Positions 50,302 to 60,092 of a stretch of 64,000 nt of DNA are shown one piece after another; the first letter of the stretch is position 1, and the number at the start of each line of letters is the position of its first letter. Position numbers and translations under genes: made by a program. Source of the DNA: Chryseobacterium sp. SSA4.19. Lineage in GTDB: Bacteria; Bacteroidota; Bacteroidia; Flavobacteriales; Weeksellaceae. The notes beneath the pieces were generated by a model. That model did no database searches and was not told the DNA's origin. It saw nothing but the letters and a program-made list of their open reading frames with translations. The DNA is taken from positions 62,001 through 126,000 of the forward strand of contig NZ_JAKVIP010000001.1 of the NCBI RefSeq assembly GCF_022601875.1, given 5' to 3'.

Positions 50302-51205
50302 GAAGTTGTTTAAACTTATTTAGGGAAAAAAAGTTCCGAGAAAATTAGCAATTTTGGATTGCAATTTAAAAAGACTAATAATCTGGAACTCATCAGCAAA
50401 GATAAAGTAGAGAAATGGATTTTACCCCATTTAAGCAAAGGAAAACGAGGATTTTCTACAAAGTTTGACCTGGTAAAAATAATTCAGACCATTGTAAAAC
50501 GGCTTAAAACCGGTTGCCAGTGGCGTGAAATTTCGTTAAAGGACTATTTTGGGGAAGAAAAAATAAGCTGGCAAAGTGTATATTATTTTTTTAATAAATG
50601 GAGCAAAGACGACAGCTTCAGAAATATTTGGGTTCATCTTTTGAATCGTAACAAAAGGTTGTTGGATCTGTCGTGTGTTTAATTGGATGGAAGTCAAACC
50701 CGATGCAGAATGGGCGGCGAATCAACCGCATATCAAAGCAGGAAGTCTGCGAAAACAAGCAATATGATTTTTCTGTGCGACAATCATGGTCAAATGCTTT
50801 CGATGGGAAATCCCAGAAGCGGAAATCATCACGATTTATATGAAATAGAAGATGTTCTGGGCGAGATTATTGAAATTTTGTCCGAAGCAGAAATCTCTCA
50901 TAAAGGTCTTTTTTTAAATGCAGATTCAGGATTTGACAGTGAAAATTTAAGGCAGAAATTAGAAATGGAGGAAATAGTGGGCAACATCAAAACCAATCCC
51001 CGAAATGGAAAAAAAACAGATAATGCTCACTACTTTGATGAAAAATTGTATGAAAGCAGATTTAAAATAGAGCAGGCAAATGCTTGGTTAGACGGCTTCA
51101 AAGCTTTACTTATAAGATTTGAAACATTGGATATTACTTGGAAAAGCCTGCACTTTTTAGCATTTCATTGAGACTGATCAAAAAATTAAAAGTTTAAACA
51201 ACTTC
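50302..51205 (+). mobile_element. IS5-family insertion sequence (inactive, about 904 bp)
   Basis: The element is bounded by 16-bp inverted repeats: GAAGTTGTTTAAACTT at 50302-50317 and its complement at 51190-51205. TAC lies directly outside both ends and may be a 3-bp target duplication. It contains one transposase gene that is interrupted by a stop codon and a frameshift. It has inserted between the heme-binding/DCC operon and katG. Confidence 0.88.
50359..51195 (+). pseudogene. IS5-family transposase, nonsense and frameshift mutations
   Basis: The first part (50359-50682) is the N-terminal DUF4096-type domain: LPHLSKGKRGFSTKFDLVKIIQ and KTGCQWREISLKDYF. It ends at TAA directly before LDGSQT, which begins the DDE domain in the same frame. 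In intact relatives Gln commonly precedes LDGS, so CAA to TAA is the likely change. The second part carries LDGS, LNADSGFDS and FKIEQANAWLDGFKALLIRFE, the DDE residues. Near the end the frame shifts: restoring one T at about 51164 would give SLRLIKKLKV and a stop just before the right repeat. The start codon appears to be TTG. The element cannot move by itself. Confidence 0.85.
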
Positions 51206-51322
51206 TACCATAAAAGTATTAACTTAATCAAGTAATACCACATAGTAATTAATATGGTATATTATTTATTTAAGCTATCATTACGGTATTTTTAATAGAT
51301 TTTATTTATATTTTAAACTTTG

Positions 51323-51330
51323 TAAGTTTG
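51323..51330 (+). promoter_or_regulatory. -7 box of katG (TAAGTTTG)
   Basis: An exact TAnnTTTG match, 45 nt before the katG ATG. It lies about 120 nt from the end of the insertion sequence, so the promoter core appears undisturbed. Confidence 0.5.
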
Positions 51331-51345
51331 TCAGCACAGAATTAA

Positions 51346-53661
<2,316 letters not shown>

Positions 53662-54147
53662 GTGATCACAGATTATTTATATACAGATCATTTATATAGA
53701 CAGCGAAATGCTGTCTTTTTTATTGTTTTTTATCTAGCGTATGAAAATGTACATTTAGGAAAATACTAATACTTTACTTACCTTTTTAAACAAGTACAAT
53801 TGATAAAATAAATAGCACCGGGACTCGCTTGTTATCCAGAAAATAAATAAAATTCCTTATTTCCAATAAATTATGTGTATATTTGTAAAATAATCAGGCT
53901 ACTGCCACTGCTTCTGCTGAAACCATTGAGTTTGCTCTTTATTCAGTTATTGCTTTTTCAGACGCTAATTTTGTCATCAATAACAGGTGCAGTATCTTTT
54001 CTCAACTTGAATATAACATCTCAAGATTCTAAAAATACCCACATCATTTTTTGTTAACAAATAAGATTATGATTGTTTTGGTCCAATGATCAGTACAATG
54101 ACAATAGTCAAAATTTATTAATACAATAATTTTATAATACATTAACA
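53662..54147. other. Intergenic region: katG terminator and long cspA leader
   Basis: After the katG terminator there is no convincing gene. The only short frame (53875-54057) is Leu-rich and starts inside a promoter box. TATATTTG at 53878-53885 is the nearest exact box for cspA, giving a leader of about 255 nt. This may be a regulatory 5' leader or there may be an unrecognised closer promoter. Confidence 0.4.
53698..53723 (+). terminator. Terminator of katG
   Basis: AGACAGC (53698-53704) pairs with GCTGTCT (53710-53716) around GAAAT and is followed by a T-run. Confidence 0.85.
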
Positions 54148-54339
54148 ATGCAACAAGGAACAGTAAAATTCTTTAACGATACCAAAGGATTTGGTTTTAT
54201 CACACCTTCAAACGGTGGTCAGGATGTTTTCGTACACACTTCAGGTTTAGTAGATACTATCCGTGAAAATGATGTCGTAACTTACGAATTACAAAACGGT
54301 GCAAAAGGCGTTAATGCAGTTAACGTGCGCATAGCATAA
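54148..54339 (+). CDS. Cold-shock domain protein
   Basis: The 63-residue protein is a single cold-shock domain: GTVKFFNDTKGFGFITP contains RNP1 (KGFGFI) and QDVFVHTSG contains RNP2 (VFVH). CspA-type proteins bind single-stranded RNA or DNA and act as RNA chaperones. The length is typical. A long AT-rich leader precedes it, as in cold-induced csp genes, and a small hairpin (AAAGG with CCTTT, about 54347-54361) follows the stop. Whether it is cold-induced cannot be told from sequence. Confidence 0.95.
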   Translation: MQQGTVKFFNDTKGFGFITPSNGGQDVFVHTSGLVDTIRENDVVTYELQNGAKGVNAVNVRIA

Positions 54340-54619
54340 TTGAAGAAAGGGTAACCTTTTTCTTTATTTAAAGTATAGCAGATGACATTTATTGTTATCT
54401 GCTTTTTTTGTTTGATAATTAAATGGAAGAAAATAAAGAATGCGTACAGTACAAAGAATATCTATTAAAAGCCTGTTTAATAATTATATTACTTAGGACT
54501 CAACAGCTATTGATAAATAAGAGCCTGGATATTAATAATATTCTCTTTTTTGTGGCTTAAGTAATCTTAATGAATAATCAGTTATCCGATCAGTTACATC
54601 CATTCTTCCTTTGTGTGGT
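54340..54619. other. Intergenic region downstream of cspA
   Basis: Apart from the short hairpin after cspA there is no open frame, repeat or RNA that I can support. The sequence is AT-rich. Confidence 0.4.
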
Positions 54620-54660
54620 AAAAAATAAATCCGGAAATGTACATTTCCGGATTTATTTTT
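54620..54660. terminator. Bidirectional terminator
   Basis: A perfect palindrome of 18-bp arms (AAATAAATCCGGAAATGT and complement, 54623-54658) is flanked by A-runs and T-runs. It ends the minus-strand polysaccharide-type operon. Confidence 0.88.
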
Positions 54661-54682
54661 TATATGAAGTATATTCTAAGGA

Positions 54683-56710
54683 TTAATTGATCTTTAAAAT
54701 ATTCAATCCTGCCTTCCCTGTAGCAACAAATGCAAGGTTGTTATTAATGTATATATAGTTGGCTGAACCGTTAAGTTTATAATATCCTACTACATTGAAG
54801 GTATTTTTATTCAGAACAATCACACCGTCTGTACCATTAGCCAGATACAAATAGCAGTTATTTACAGCTACTGCATTGGTAAGCCCTGTCTGACTGAATA
54901 CATTCTGGTTATTTACTTTGAAGTTTCTCGGAACGAAAGTATTCATCAGCTGTCCATTGCTGAGTTTAATCTTCGCAACCCCTTTATCACTTAAAGCAAG
55001 ATATACATATTCATCATCTAAAGTAATGACATTCTTTCCGTCAGTAACAGACTGTACAAGAGTATTGTAAGTGTATGTTTTCGGATTGCTTCCGTCTACA
55101 TTTGCTATTCTCAATGAAGTGCCGGTAGCTTCGGTGGCTAAAAATACCTGATAGGTATTATTATGTGCAATATATTTTGCTCTTTCACCTGAAGAATAAA
55201 ACTGGTCAGATACAGAATATCCGTTAGCAGGATTAAGTTTGAAGAAACCACCTCCTGTTGTTCCTGTTACTGCATACAGGGAATTATTATAAAAATAAGA
55301 ATTTTTTGCCGTAGAGCTTGGAAGCTTATAGCTGGAGAATAATGATAAATCCTGTGTATTGAATACATTGTTAGAAAGCGGCGCCGTGATCAATCTTGCT
55401 CCGTTTTTATCTCCACCTGTCGCAAATATTTTATTATCAGCAACATCAACATTATTAAATTCAACATTATTAAACAATGCTTCACTTACTAGAGTTGGAG
55501 CATTATAATCAGAAACATTTAAGATTCTAACGGCTCCCTGAGTATCGCTTCCGAAAGCAGCGTCATTGGTATGATAAGAGACATAAGCAAAACCATTATT
55601 TACAGTAACACCGGTTGCGCTCAGTACATTATTGTTGATAGAAGGGCTTACCGCGTTCGCTACAAGTGTGAACTGGAGCTGGCTGTCCGTACAAGGAGAA
55701 ATACCTTTTTGTGGTCTGCACCCTTCAGCAGGGATAAATGTATTTCCATTTAATGTAACCTGATTATTGATTTTATTATTGTTCTGTAATACCGAATAAG
55801 AGGTATTGGTAAAGTTCAGATCAATAAGTCCTGTTACTGCAGGCGACGCATTCATGTTTCCAAAAGACATATTAACAAAATCCATTCTTGCAAAGCTGCT
55901 TCCTGTATTGCTGATTTTGCCATCAATCGAAACAGAACCTCCGGTCACATCAGTGAATGACTGTGGCTTTAAATTCAGTACTCCTGAACCGTTGATATGG
56001 AAGCCTTTTGAGAATGTTAAGTATCCTTCGTTACTAAGAGTAGCATTCAGATAATTATTCTGCATCTCAAAAACCATTCGGCAATAGTTGTTTACAGTAG
56101 AACTTCCGTTTAAGCTGATATCTTTTGTAAATTTAATGTTGTTATAGTTATTGATGATTCCATCCACAGATGAAGTAGTATAATCCACATATCCATAGTT
56201 GTTAAGTGTTCCTCCAGAGTTAAGATGAAAATTAGCTGAGCTAAGGATCTGACCGTTGGTACCAACTTCCACTTTACCTCCGTTAGGAACATTAATCCAG
56301 TTTGAACCTCCAAGATTACCCAAGACGATGATTTTCCCAGCGGAATTAAAATTAAATCCACCGGTAAAAGTGGTTCCTTCAGGAATATAGTAAGTTTCTC
56401 CGCTATTGATGTTGTACCAGTTGCTTCCTACAGCAGCAATAGCTCCTGATAGATTTGGCGTATAGGAAATTGTTTTCTGAGCAGAAGATAATTTCTGAAC
56501 ACCCGGATCAAATGTTATGAAATTAACCTTGGTATTCTTTAACTCAATGCTTTTGCTGAGTTCTACACCTCCATACCGAAGGGTGATGTCTCCATTGGTT
56601 ATGGAATTTGAGCTTTCGTTGTTCTCAGACATTAAGTTATCTTCTGAAGAACATCCGGTTGAAGCAACAAGCACTAAAATACCTATTGCAGCGGTTAGTT
56701 TTTTAATCAT
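54683..56710 (-). CDS. Large repetitive lipoprotein: beta-helix-like N-terminus, propeller-like C-terminus
   Basis: The start is set at ATG 56710 (MIKKLTAAIGILVLVASTGCSSED), which gives a lipobox (ASTGC) and removes an overlap with the next gene. The 675-residue product is Asn/Gly-rich. Residues about 90-310 show short irregular repeats such as NVPNGGKVEVG, NSGGTLNNYGYVDY and NGSGVLNLKP, typical of a parallel beta-helix. The C-terminal half has repeats like VTVNNGFAYVSYH, VDVADNKIFATGG and VAVNNCYLYLANGTDGVIVLNK, resembling LVIVD or beta-propeller blades. It is the last gene of the operon with the GT2 enzyme (55-nt gap). A surface or periplasmic polysaccharide-binding role is inferred. Confidence 0.75.
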   Translation of the reverse strand: MIKKLTAAIGILVLVASTGCSSEDNLMSENNESSNSITNGDITLRYGGVELSKSIELKNTKVNFITFDPGVQKLSSAQKTISYTPNLSGAIAAVGSNWYNINSGETYYIPEGTTFTGGFNFNSAGKIIVLGNLGGSNWINVPNGGKVEVGTNGQILSSANFHLNSGGTLNNYGYVDYTTSSVDGIINNYNNIKFTKDISLNGSSTVNNYCRMVFEMQNNYLNATLSNEGYLTFSKGFHINGSGVLNLKPQSFTDVTGGSVSIDGKISNTGSSFARMDFVNMSFGNMNASPAVTGLIDLNFTNTSYSVLQNNNKINNQVTLNGNTFIPAEGCRPQKGISPCTDSQLQFTLVANAVSPSINNNVLSATGVTVNNGFAYVSYHTNDAAFGSDTQGAVRILNVSDYNAPTLVSEALFNNVEFNNVDVADNKIFATGGDKNGARLITAPLSNNVFNTQDLSLFSSYKLPSSTAKNSYFYNNSLYAVTGTTGGGFFKLNPANGYSVSDQFYSSGERAKYIAHNNTYQVFLATEATGTSLRIANVDGSNPKTYTYNTLVQSVTDGKNVITLDDEYVYLALSDKGVAKIKLSNGQLMNTFVPRNFKVNNQNVFSQTGLTNAVAVNNCYLYLANGTDGVIVLNKNTFNVVGYYKLNGSANYIYINNNLAFVATGKAGLNILKIN

Positions 56711-56765
56711 TAATGAAATATGTATTATTGTAAATTTTAATGGAGTAGAAAGAGAATAACGCGGA

Positions 56766-58073
56766 TCAGGCGCCAAACTCTTTTGCTTTTCTAGACGTTT
56801 TTTGAGGGTTCCAGGGATCTTTATAAGAATCGTAAAAAAATAATTCGTCCATATAGGCAATTGTCCTTACAATTCGCATGAAATATCCCATATATATCGG
56901 ATAGAGCGGAATGTATATAATTTTAGACAAAAATTTCTTCTTATTCTTCACAATTATCAAGCAGACTAAAAACTGCATAAAATACAGCAGCAAATATAGT
57001 AAATATTTGAATGGCAACCAAAAAAGAAGAAATTCCGGATTCTCAATTATTATTCTTAGCATGTAAAATAACCAGGTGATATCCAGAACTAGCCCAAAGA
57101 AGACATTTTCAAAAAAAGCGAAGAAATTTGAAAGCCGGAAATTTTTATTGGGGAACCATACATCACTGTGTTTTCTGAGCCTGAAACGGATAAGAGAACG
57201 GGACCAGCGTAATCTTTGCTTAGCTAATTTGCCCCATTCTACGGGGACATGGGTGTTACAGACTGCATTTTCTTCAAAAAATATCTTGTAGCCAATCTTT
57301 CTGATTTTAACGGTTAAGTCACCGTCTAAGCCGGGCCCTACGTCCCATCCGCCCACGCGATCCAATATTCTTTTGGGAAAAACCCCAAATGCCCCGGATA
57401 TGATTTTATAAATGCCGAGTTTTGAAAGGACAATCCTGGAAATGCTTATGGACTGCTGGTATTCCAAATACTGCATTGTTGATACCAACGAATCGTCATC
57501 ATTTCTTACCATTAAATTTCCTCCAACACCTCCAATATTTTCATACATATAAAATGGCAACAATGCTTTTTCAATCGCATCATTATCAAGAGAGGAATCT
57601 GCATCAATATGAACGATATATTTACCTCTTGAATATTTCAGGCCCAGATTGGCAGCTGAAGCTTTGCCTCCACGTATTCCGGATCTTAAAAATTTTGAGA
57701 TAGCACCCATTTTTTCAAAAGACTGGCCTATGATTTTCGTGTGATCTGTGGAACCGTCATCAACAACAATGATCTCAATGTTTTTATAGGTCTGCTTCTG
57801 CATGGAAGTAATCATTTTATGCAGATGCTTTCCTTCATTATGTCCAGGAACCAAAATAGTGACCAGCGGGAATTCTTTCATTAGTTTTTCCCGGGCAGTC
57901 CTCCATTCTCCTTGATTGGTAAAACGATTTCTCAAGCTTACGAACAGGACAATAATTTCAAGAATCAGAAATCTGGGTACGTCTATAATAAATACATACC
58001 ATCCCCAATTCAGAATTTTGTTCCAGTCTGAATACTGCAGATTAGAAAAAATCATTTCCCAAAGACTATCCAC
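56766..58073 (-). CDS. Processive GT2 family glycosyltransferase (PgaC/NodC-like)
   Basis: The 435-residue membrane enzyme has an N-terminal helix (about 22-46), a cytoplasmic GT2 domain and C-terminal helices (about 315-400). Motifs are VTILVPGHNEGKHL, VVDDGSTD, HIDADS (DxD, 157-159), GGVGGNLMVRN, SGAFGVFPKR, GLDGDLTVKIRKIG (in place of the usual TED) and KQRLRW (QxxRW, about 285-290). QxxRW marks processive synthases such as those for cellulose, hyaluronan and poly-GlcNAc. It probably extends and translocates a beta-linked polymer across the inner membrane. Neighbouring HlyD-like and TolC-like genes suggest export to the surface. The sugar is unknown. Confidence 0.9.
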   Translation of the reverse strand: MDSLWEMIFSNLQYSDWNKILNWGWYVFIIDVPRFLILEIIVLFVSLRNRFTNQGEWRTAREKLMKEFPLVTILVPGHNEGKHLHKMITSMQKQTYKNIEIIVVDDGSTDHTKIIGQSFEKMGAISKFLRSGIRGGKASAANLGLKYSRGKYIVHIDADSSLDNDAIEKALLPFYMYENIGGVGGNLMVRNDDDSLVSTMQYLEYQQSISISRIVLSKLGIYKIISGAFGVFPKRILDRVGGWDVGPGLDGDLTVKIRKIGYKIFFEENAVCNTHVPVEWGKLAKQRLRWSRSLIRFRLRKHSDVWFPNKNFRLSNFFAFFENVFFGLVLDITWLFYMLRIIIENPEFLLFWLPFKYLLYLLLYFMQFLVCLIIVKNKKKFLSKIIYIPLYPIYMGYFMRIVRTIAYMDELFFYDSYKDPWNPQKTSRKAKEFGA

Positions 58074-58080
58074 TTTCCTT

Positions 58081-59037
58081 TTAATTTAATATTTCAGTGA
58101 TTGCCTTATGGGTCAGCTCATAATTATAAATCTTTTCCAGCTTTAATTCTGAAGGTGCCTGCTCCGTTTTGCAGTTGATACAATGAACACCTATTAAAGG
58201 TTTTTGAAATTCATGTCCGCATGTATGGTTTTTACAGTAAAATATTTTCCCGGGCTTGTCATAATCTACGCCCAAATTTCTAAGTTCTTTGCTACATTTT
58301 GGGCATATTAATTTGTCATCCTGCTGAAAAGTATTTTCCGTAGCAACAAAGGCACACCTGAAGTGGTGTAATAAGACCCTTGCCTGCAAATTATGTTCTC
58401 TGCATTTTGGGCATTCTTCTCTGTAATTCAGGAAACCGGAACTGCACTTTTTACAAATGTGCGAGGTATCTACATAATGTCTGCTGAGATAATCATTTTT
58501 ATAGGCATTGTTCAGAATCAACCGTGTATATTCATAAGCATCCGCGGCACTGTCATAATAGGCTTCAATGCGCGGATAGGAATATCCGCTTAGCGAATTG
58601 GGACTTTCATGAAATTCAATATTTTTATCCCTTGAATAATAGTAGGTTATGATTTTTTTAAGCAGATCATTGTCCTGAAAGATGGCCGGGTTCAGATGGC
58701 TTTTTTTTATAAAGTCTAAAATGAACCTGATGTATCCTGATTTGCTCTTCAAATCCAGTTCATCAATATAACCGTCACAAAGATGCTTAAGATTATAATT
58801 TTTATATTCTTTATAGGTTTTTTTAAAACTTTTCTGTAAAAAAACAGGTTTGAGGAAAACTTTTGGATCGTGATGCCTGATCATATGCACTAAGAATTTT
58901 CTCACATTCCATGCTTTATCATTATTAATGATCCAGATGTCTGCAAGATCCGGATCCGGCACTTCGTTATGATCTATCTGTTCTTCCAGCATTAAAGCCG
59001 TGATCCCGTTGTCCAGTGTTAGAATTTTGTCTGACAT
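58081..59037 (-). CDS. Multi-zinc-ribbon protein, TackOD1-like
   Basis: The 318-residue soluble protein has a helical N-terminal half (about 1-190) with no recognised fold. The C-terminal half is rich in Cys pairs: ICKKCSSGFLNYREECPKCREHNL, LLHHFRCAFV, LICPKCSKELRNLG, IFYCKNHTCGHEF, HCINCKTE. The order (ribbon, HHFxCA, CPKC, LxxLGVDYxKPG, CxxC) resembles the TackOD1 predicted signal-output domain. It lies 7 nt before the GT2 gene and 11 nt after the HlyD-type gene, so it is clearly part of the operon. A regulatory or assembly role at the synthase is inferred; nothing catalytic is visible. Confidence 0.65.
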   Translation of the reverse strand: MSDKILTLDNGITALMLEEQIDHNEVPDPDLADIWIINNDKAWNVRKFLVHMIRHHDPKVFLKPVFLQKSFKKTYKEYKNYNLKHLCDGYIDELDLKSKSGYIRFILDFIKKSHLNPAIFQDNDLLKKIITYYYSRDKNIEFHESPNSLSGYSYPRIEAYYDSAADAYEYTRLILNNAYKNDYLSRHYVDTSHICKKCSSGFLNYREECPKCREHNLQARVLLHHFRCAFVATENTFQQDDKLICPKCSKELRNLGVDYDKPGKIFYCKNHTCGHEFQKPLIGVHCINCKTEQAPSELKLEKIYNYELTHKAITEILN

Positions 59038-59048
59038 GATAACTCTCC

Positions 59049-60092
59049 TTATGAAAATTTTAGTTTTTTTACTTTTACCGGGATGTTACTTATTTTTACA
59101 GCTTTCCATGATTTTCCATCGAGAGGTACTATATCGATTACAACTCCATATTTATTATCGGTTATGTTTTTGTTAAGCAGCGAAGTGTCCTTTAATTCTG
59201 AAAGCGAATAAATTTTTCTTACTCTGCCTTTAAGGGTTTTGTTGAAGCCGTACGGCAGTTTTATTTCAACGTGGTCTCCTTCGTTAAATTCATCAAGGTC
59301 ATTGATATCTACATAAGCTCTTACAAACTGTCCTTCGTGAATAAGCGAAGTGACTATATCCGATTTATAGGCCACCTGACCATTCGCGATACGGAAACGG
59401 TCCACAACTCCGCTTACTGGTGAGATGTAATAGTTCCGGACCTTAGAAATTTTATTGTCTTCAGTAAGTAGGGAGTTTTTAACCTTATTTATGGATAATA
59501 TTTTTGCTCTTTCATTATTTAATGCTTTAATATCTGCCAGTACAGATTGAAGTGCATATTGCACGTCATCGATTGACCGGTCTACATTGGCAAGCTCGTT
59601 AGGGGTAATTTGATTGATATAGACAAGTTTTTCCTTTCTGACTTTTTCACTTCTCCAGAACTGTATTCTTTTGCGGAGATCATTCAGAAGAAAATTCTTT
59701 TTTGAAATTTCTGCATCAATTGAGGCTAGGCGGTTTTCAAAGGTTGTGTTGTCTATCAGACTTTTTATAGAGTCCTGCTCAGACTTTTTACGGGCATTGG
59801 CATCAGAGAAAAATTCATAACTGAACAGGGTGTCACCTTTTTTTACGGTCGATCCTTCCTTGATATTATAATTGAGAATACTGATGTCATTTGTAAATTT
59901 AACATCAAATTGCTGTTGTTTCAGGAAGCCGTCAGCATAGTCAAAAATCCATGATGATATGATCCATCGGAGTAAAGAAAATAAAATCAACAGTAAAATG
60001 GCAAAATAAATCCATCGGTCCCATTTTCTTTTTTTAACAGGTTTTTCATAGACTTCACTTGTTAAATTATCATTATTGAAATTGATCTCCAT
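59049..60092 (-). CDS. HlyD-family membrane-fusion protein
   Basis: The 347-residue protein has one N-terminal membrane helix (about 27-50, YFAILLLILFSLLRWII), then periplasmic biotinyl-lipoyl-like halves (ILNYNIKEGSTVKKGDTLFSYE and YYISPVSGVVDRFRIANGQV). These flank a long coiled-coil hairpin (about 100-205). A beta-barrel segment follows (VRAYVDINDLDEFNEGDHVEIKLPYG). It overlaps the TolC-type gene by one base. Its place between an inner-membrane synthase and a TolC-like protein suggests that it links them, similar to the HlyD-like part of Alg44 in alginate export. There is no ABC or RND pump in the operon. Confidence 0.88.
   Translation of the reverse strand: MEINFNNDNLTSEVYEKPVKKRKWDRWIYFAILLLILFSLLRWIISSWIFDYADGFLKQQQFDVKFTNDISILNYNIKEGSTVKKGDTLFSYEFFSDANARKKSEQDSIKSLIDNTTFENRLASIDAEISKKNFLLNDLRKRIQFWRSEKVRKEKLVYINQITPNELANVDRSIDDVQYALQSVLADIKALNNERAKILSINKVKNSLLTEDNKISKVRNYYISPVSGVVDRFRIANGQVAYKSDIVTSLIHEGQFVRAYVDINDLDEFNEGDHVEIKLPYGFNKTLKGRVRKIYSLSELKDTSLLNKNITDNKYGVVIDIVPLDGKSWKAVKISNIPVKVKKLKFS

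Noticed and set aside
53875..54057. Leu-rich 60-codon frame upstream of the cold-shock gene
   Set aside because: It begins with a non-ATG start next to a promoter box and has low-complexity hydrophobic composition; more likely leader sequence.
56711..56860. N-terminal extension of the large lipoprotein
   Set aside because: It would overlap the GT2 gene and hide the lipobox; the internal Met at 56710 gives a normal lipoprotein signal peptide.
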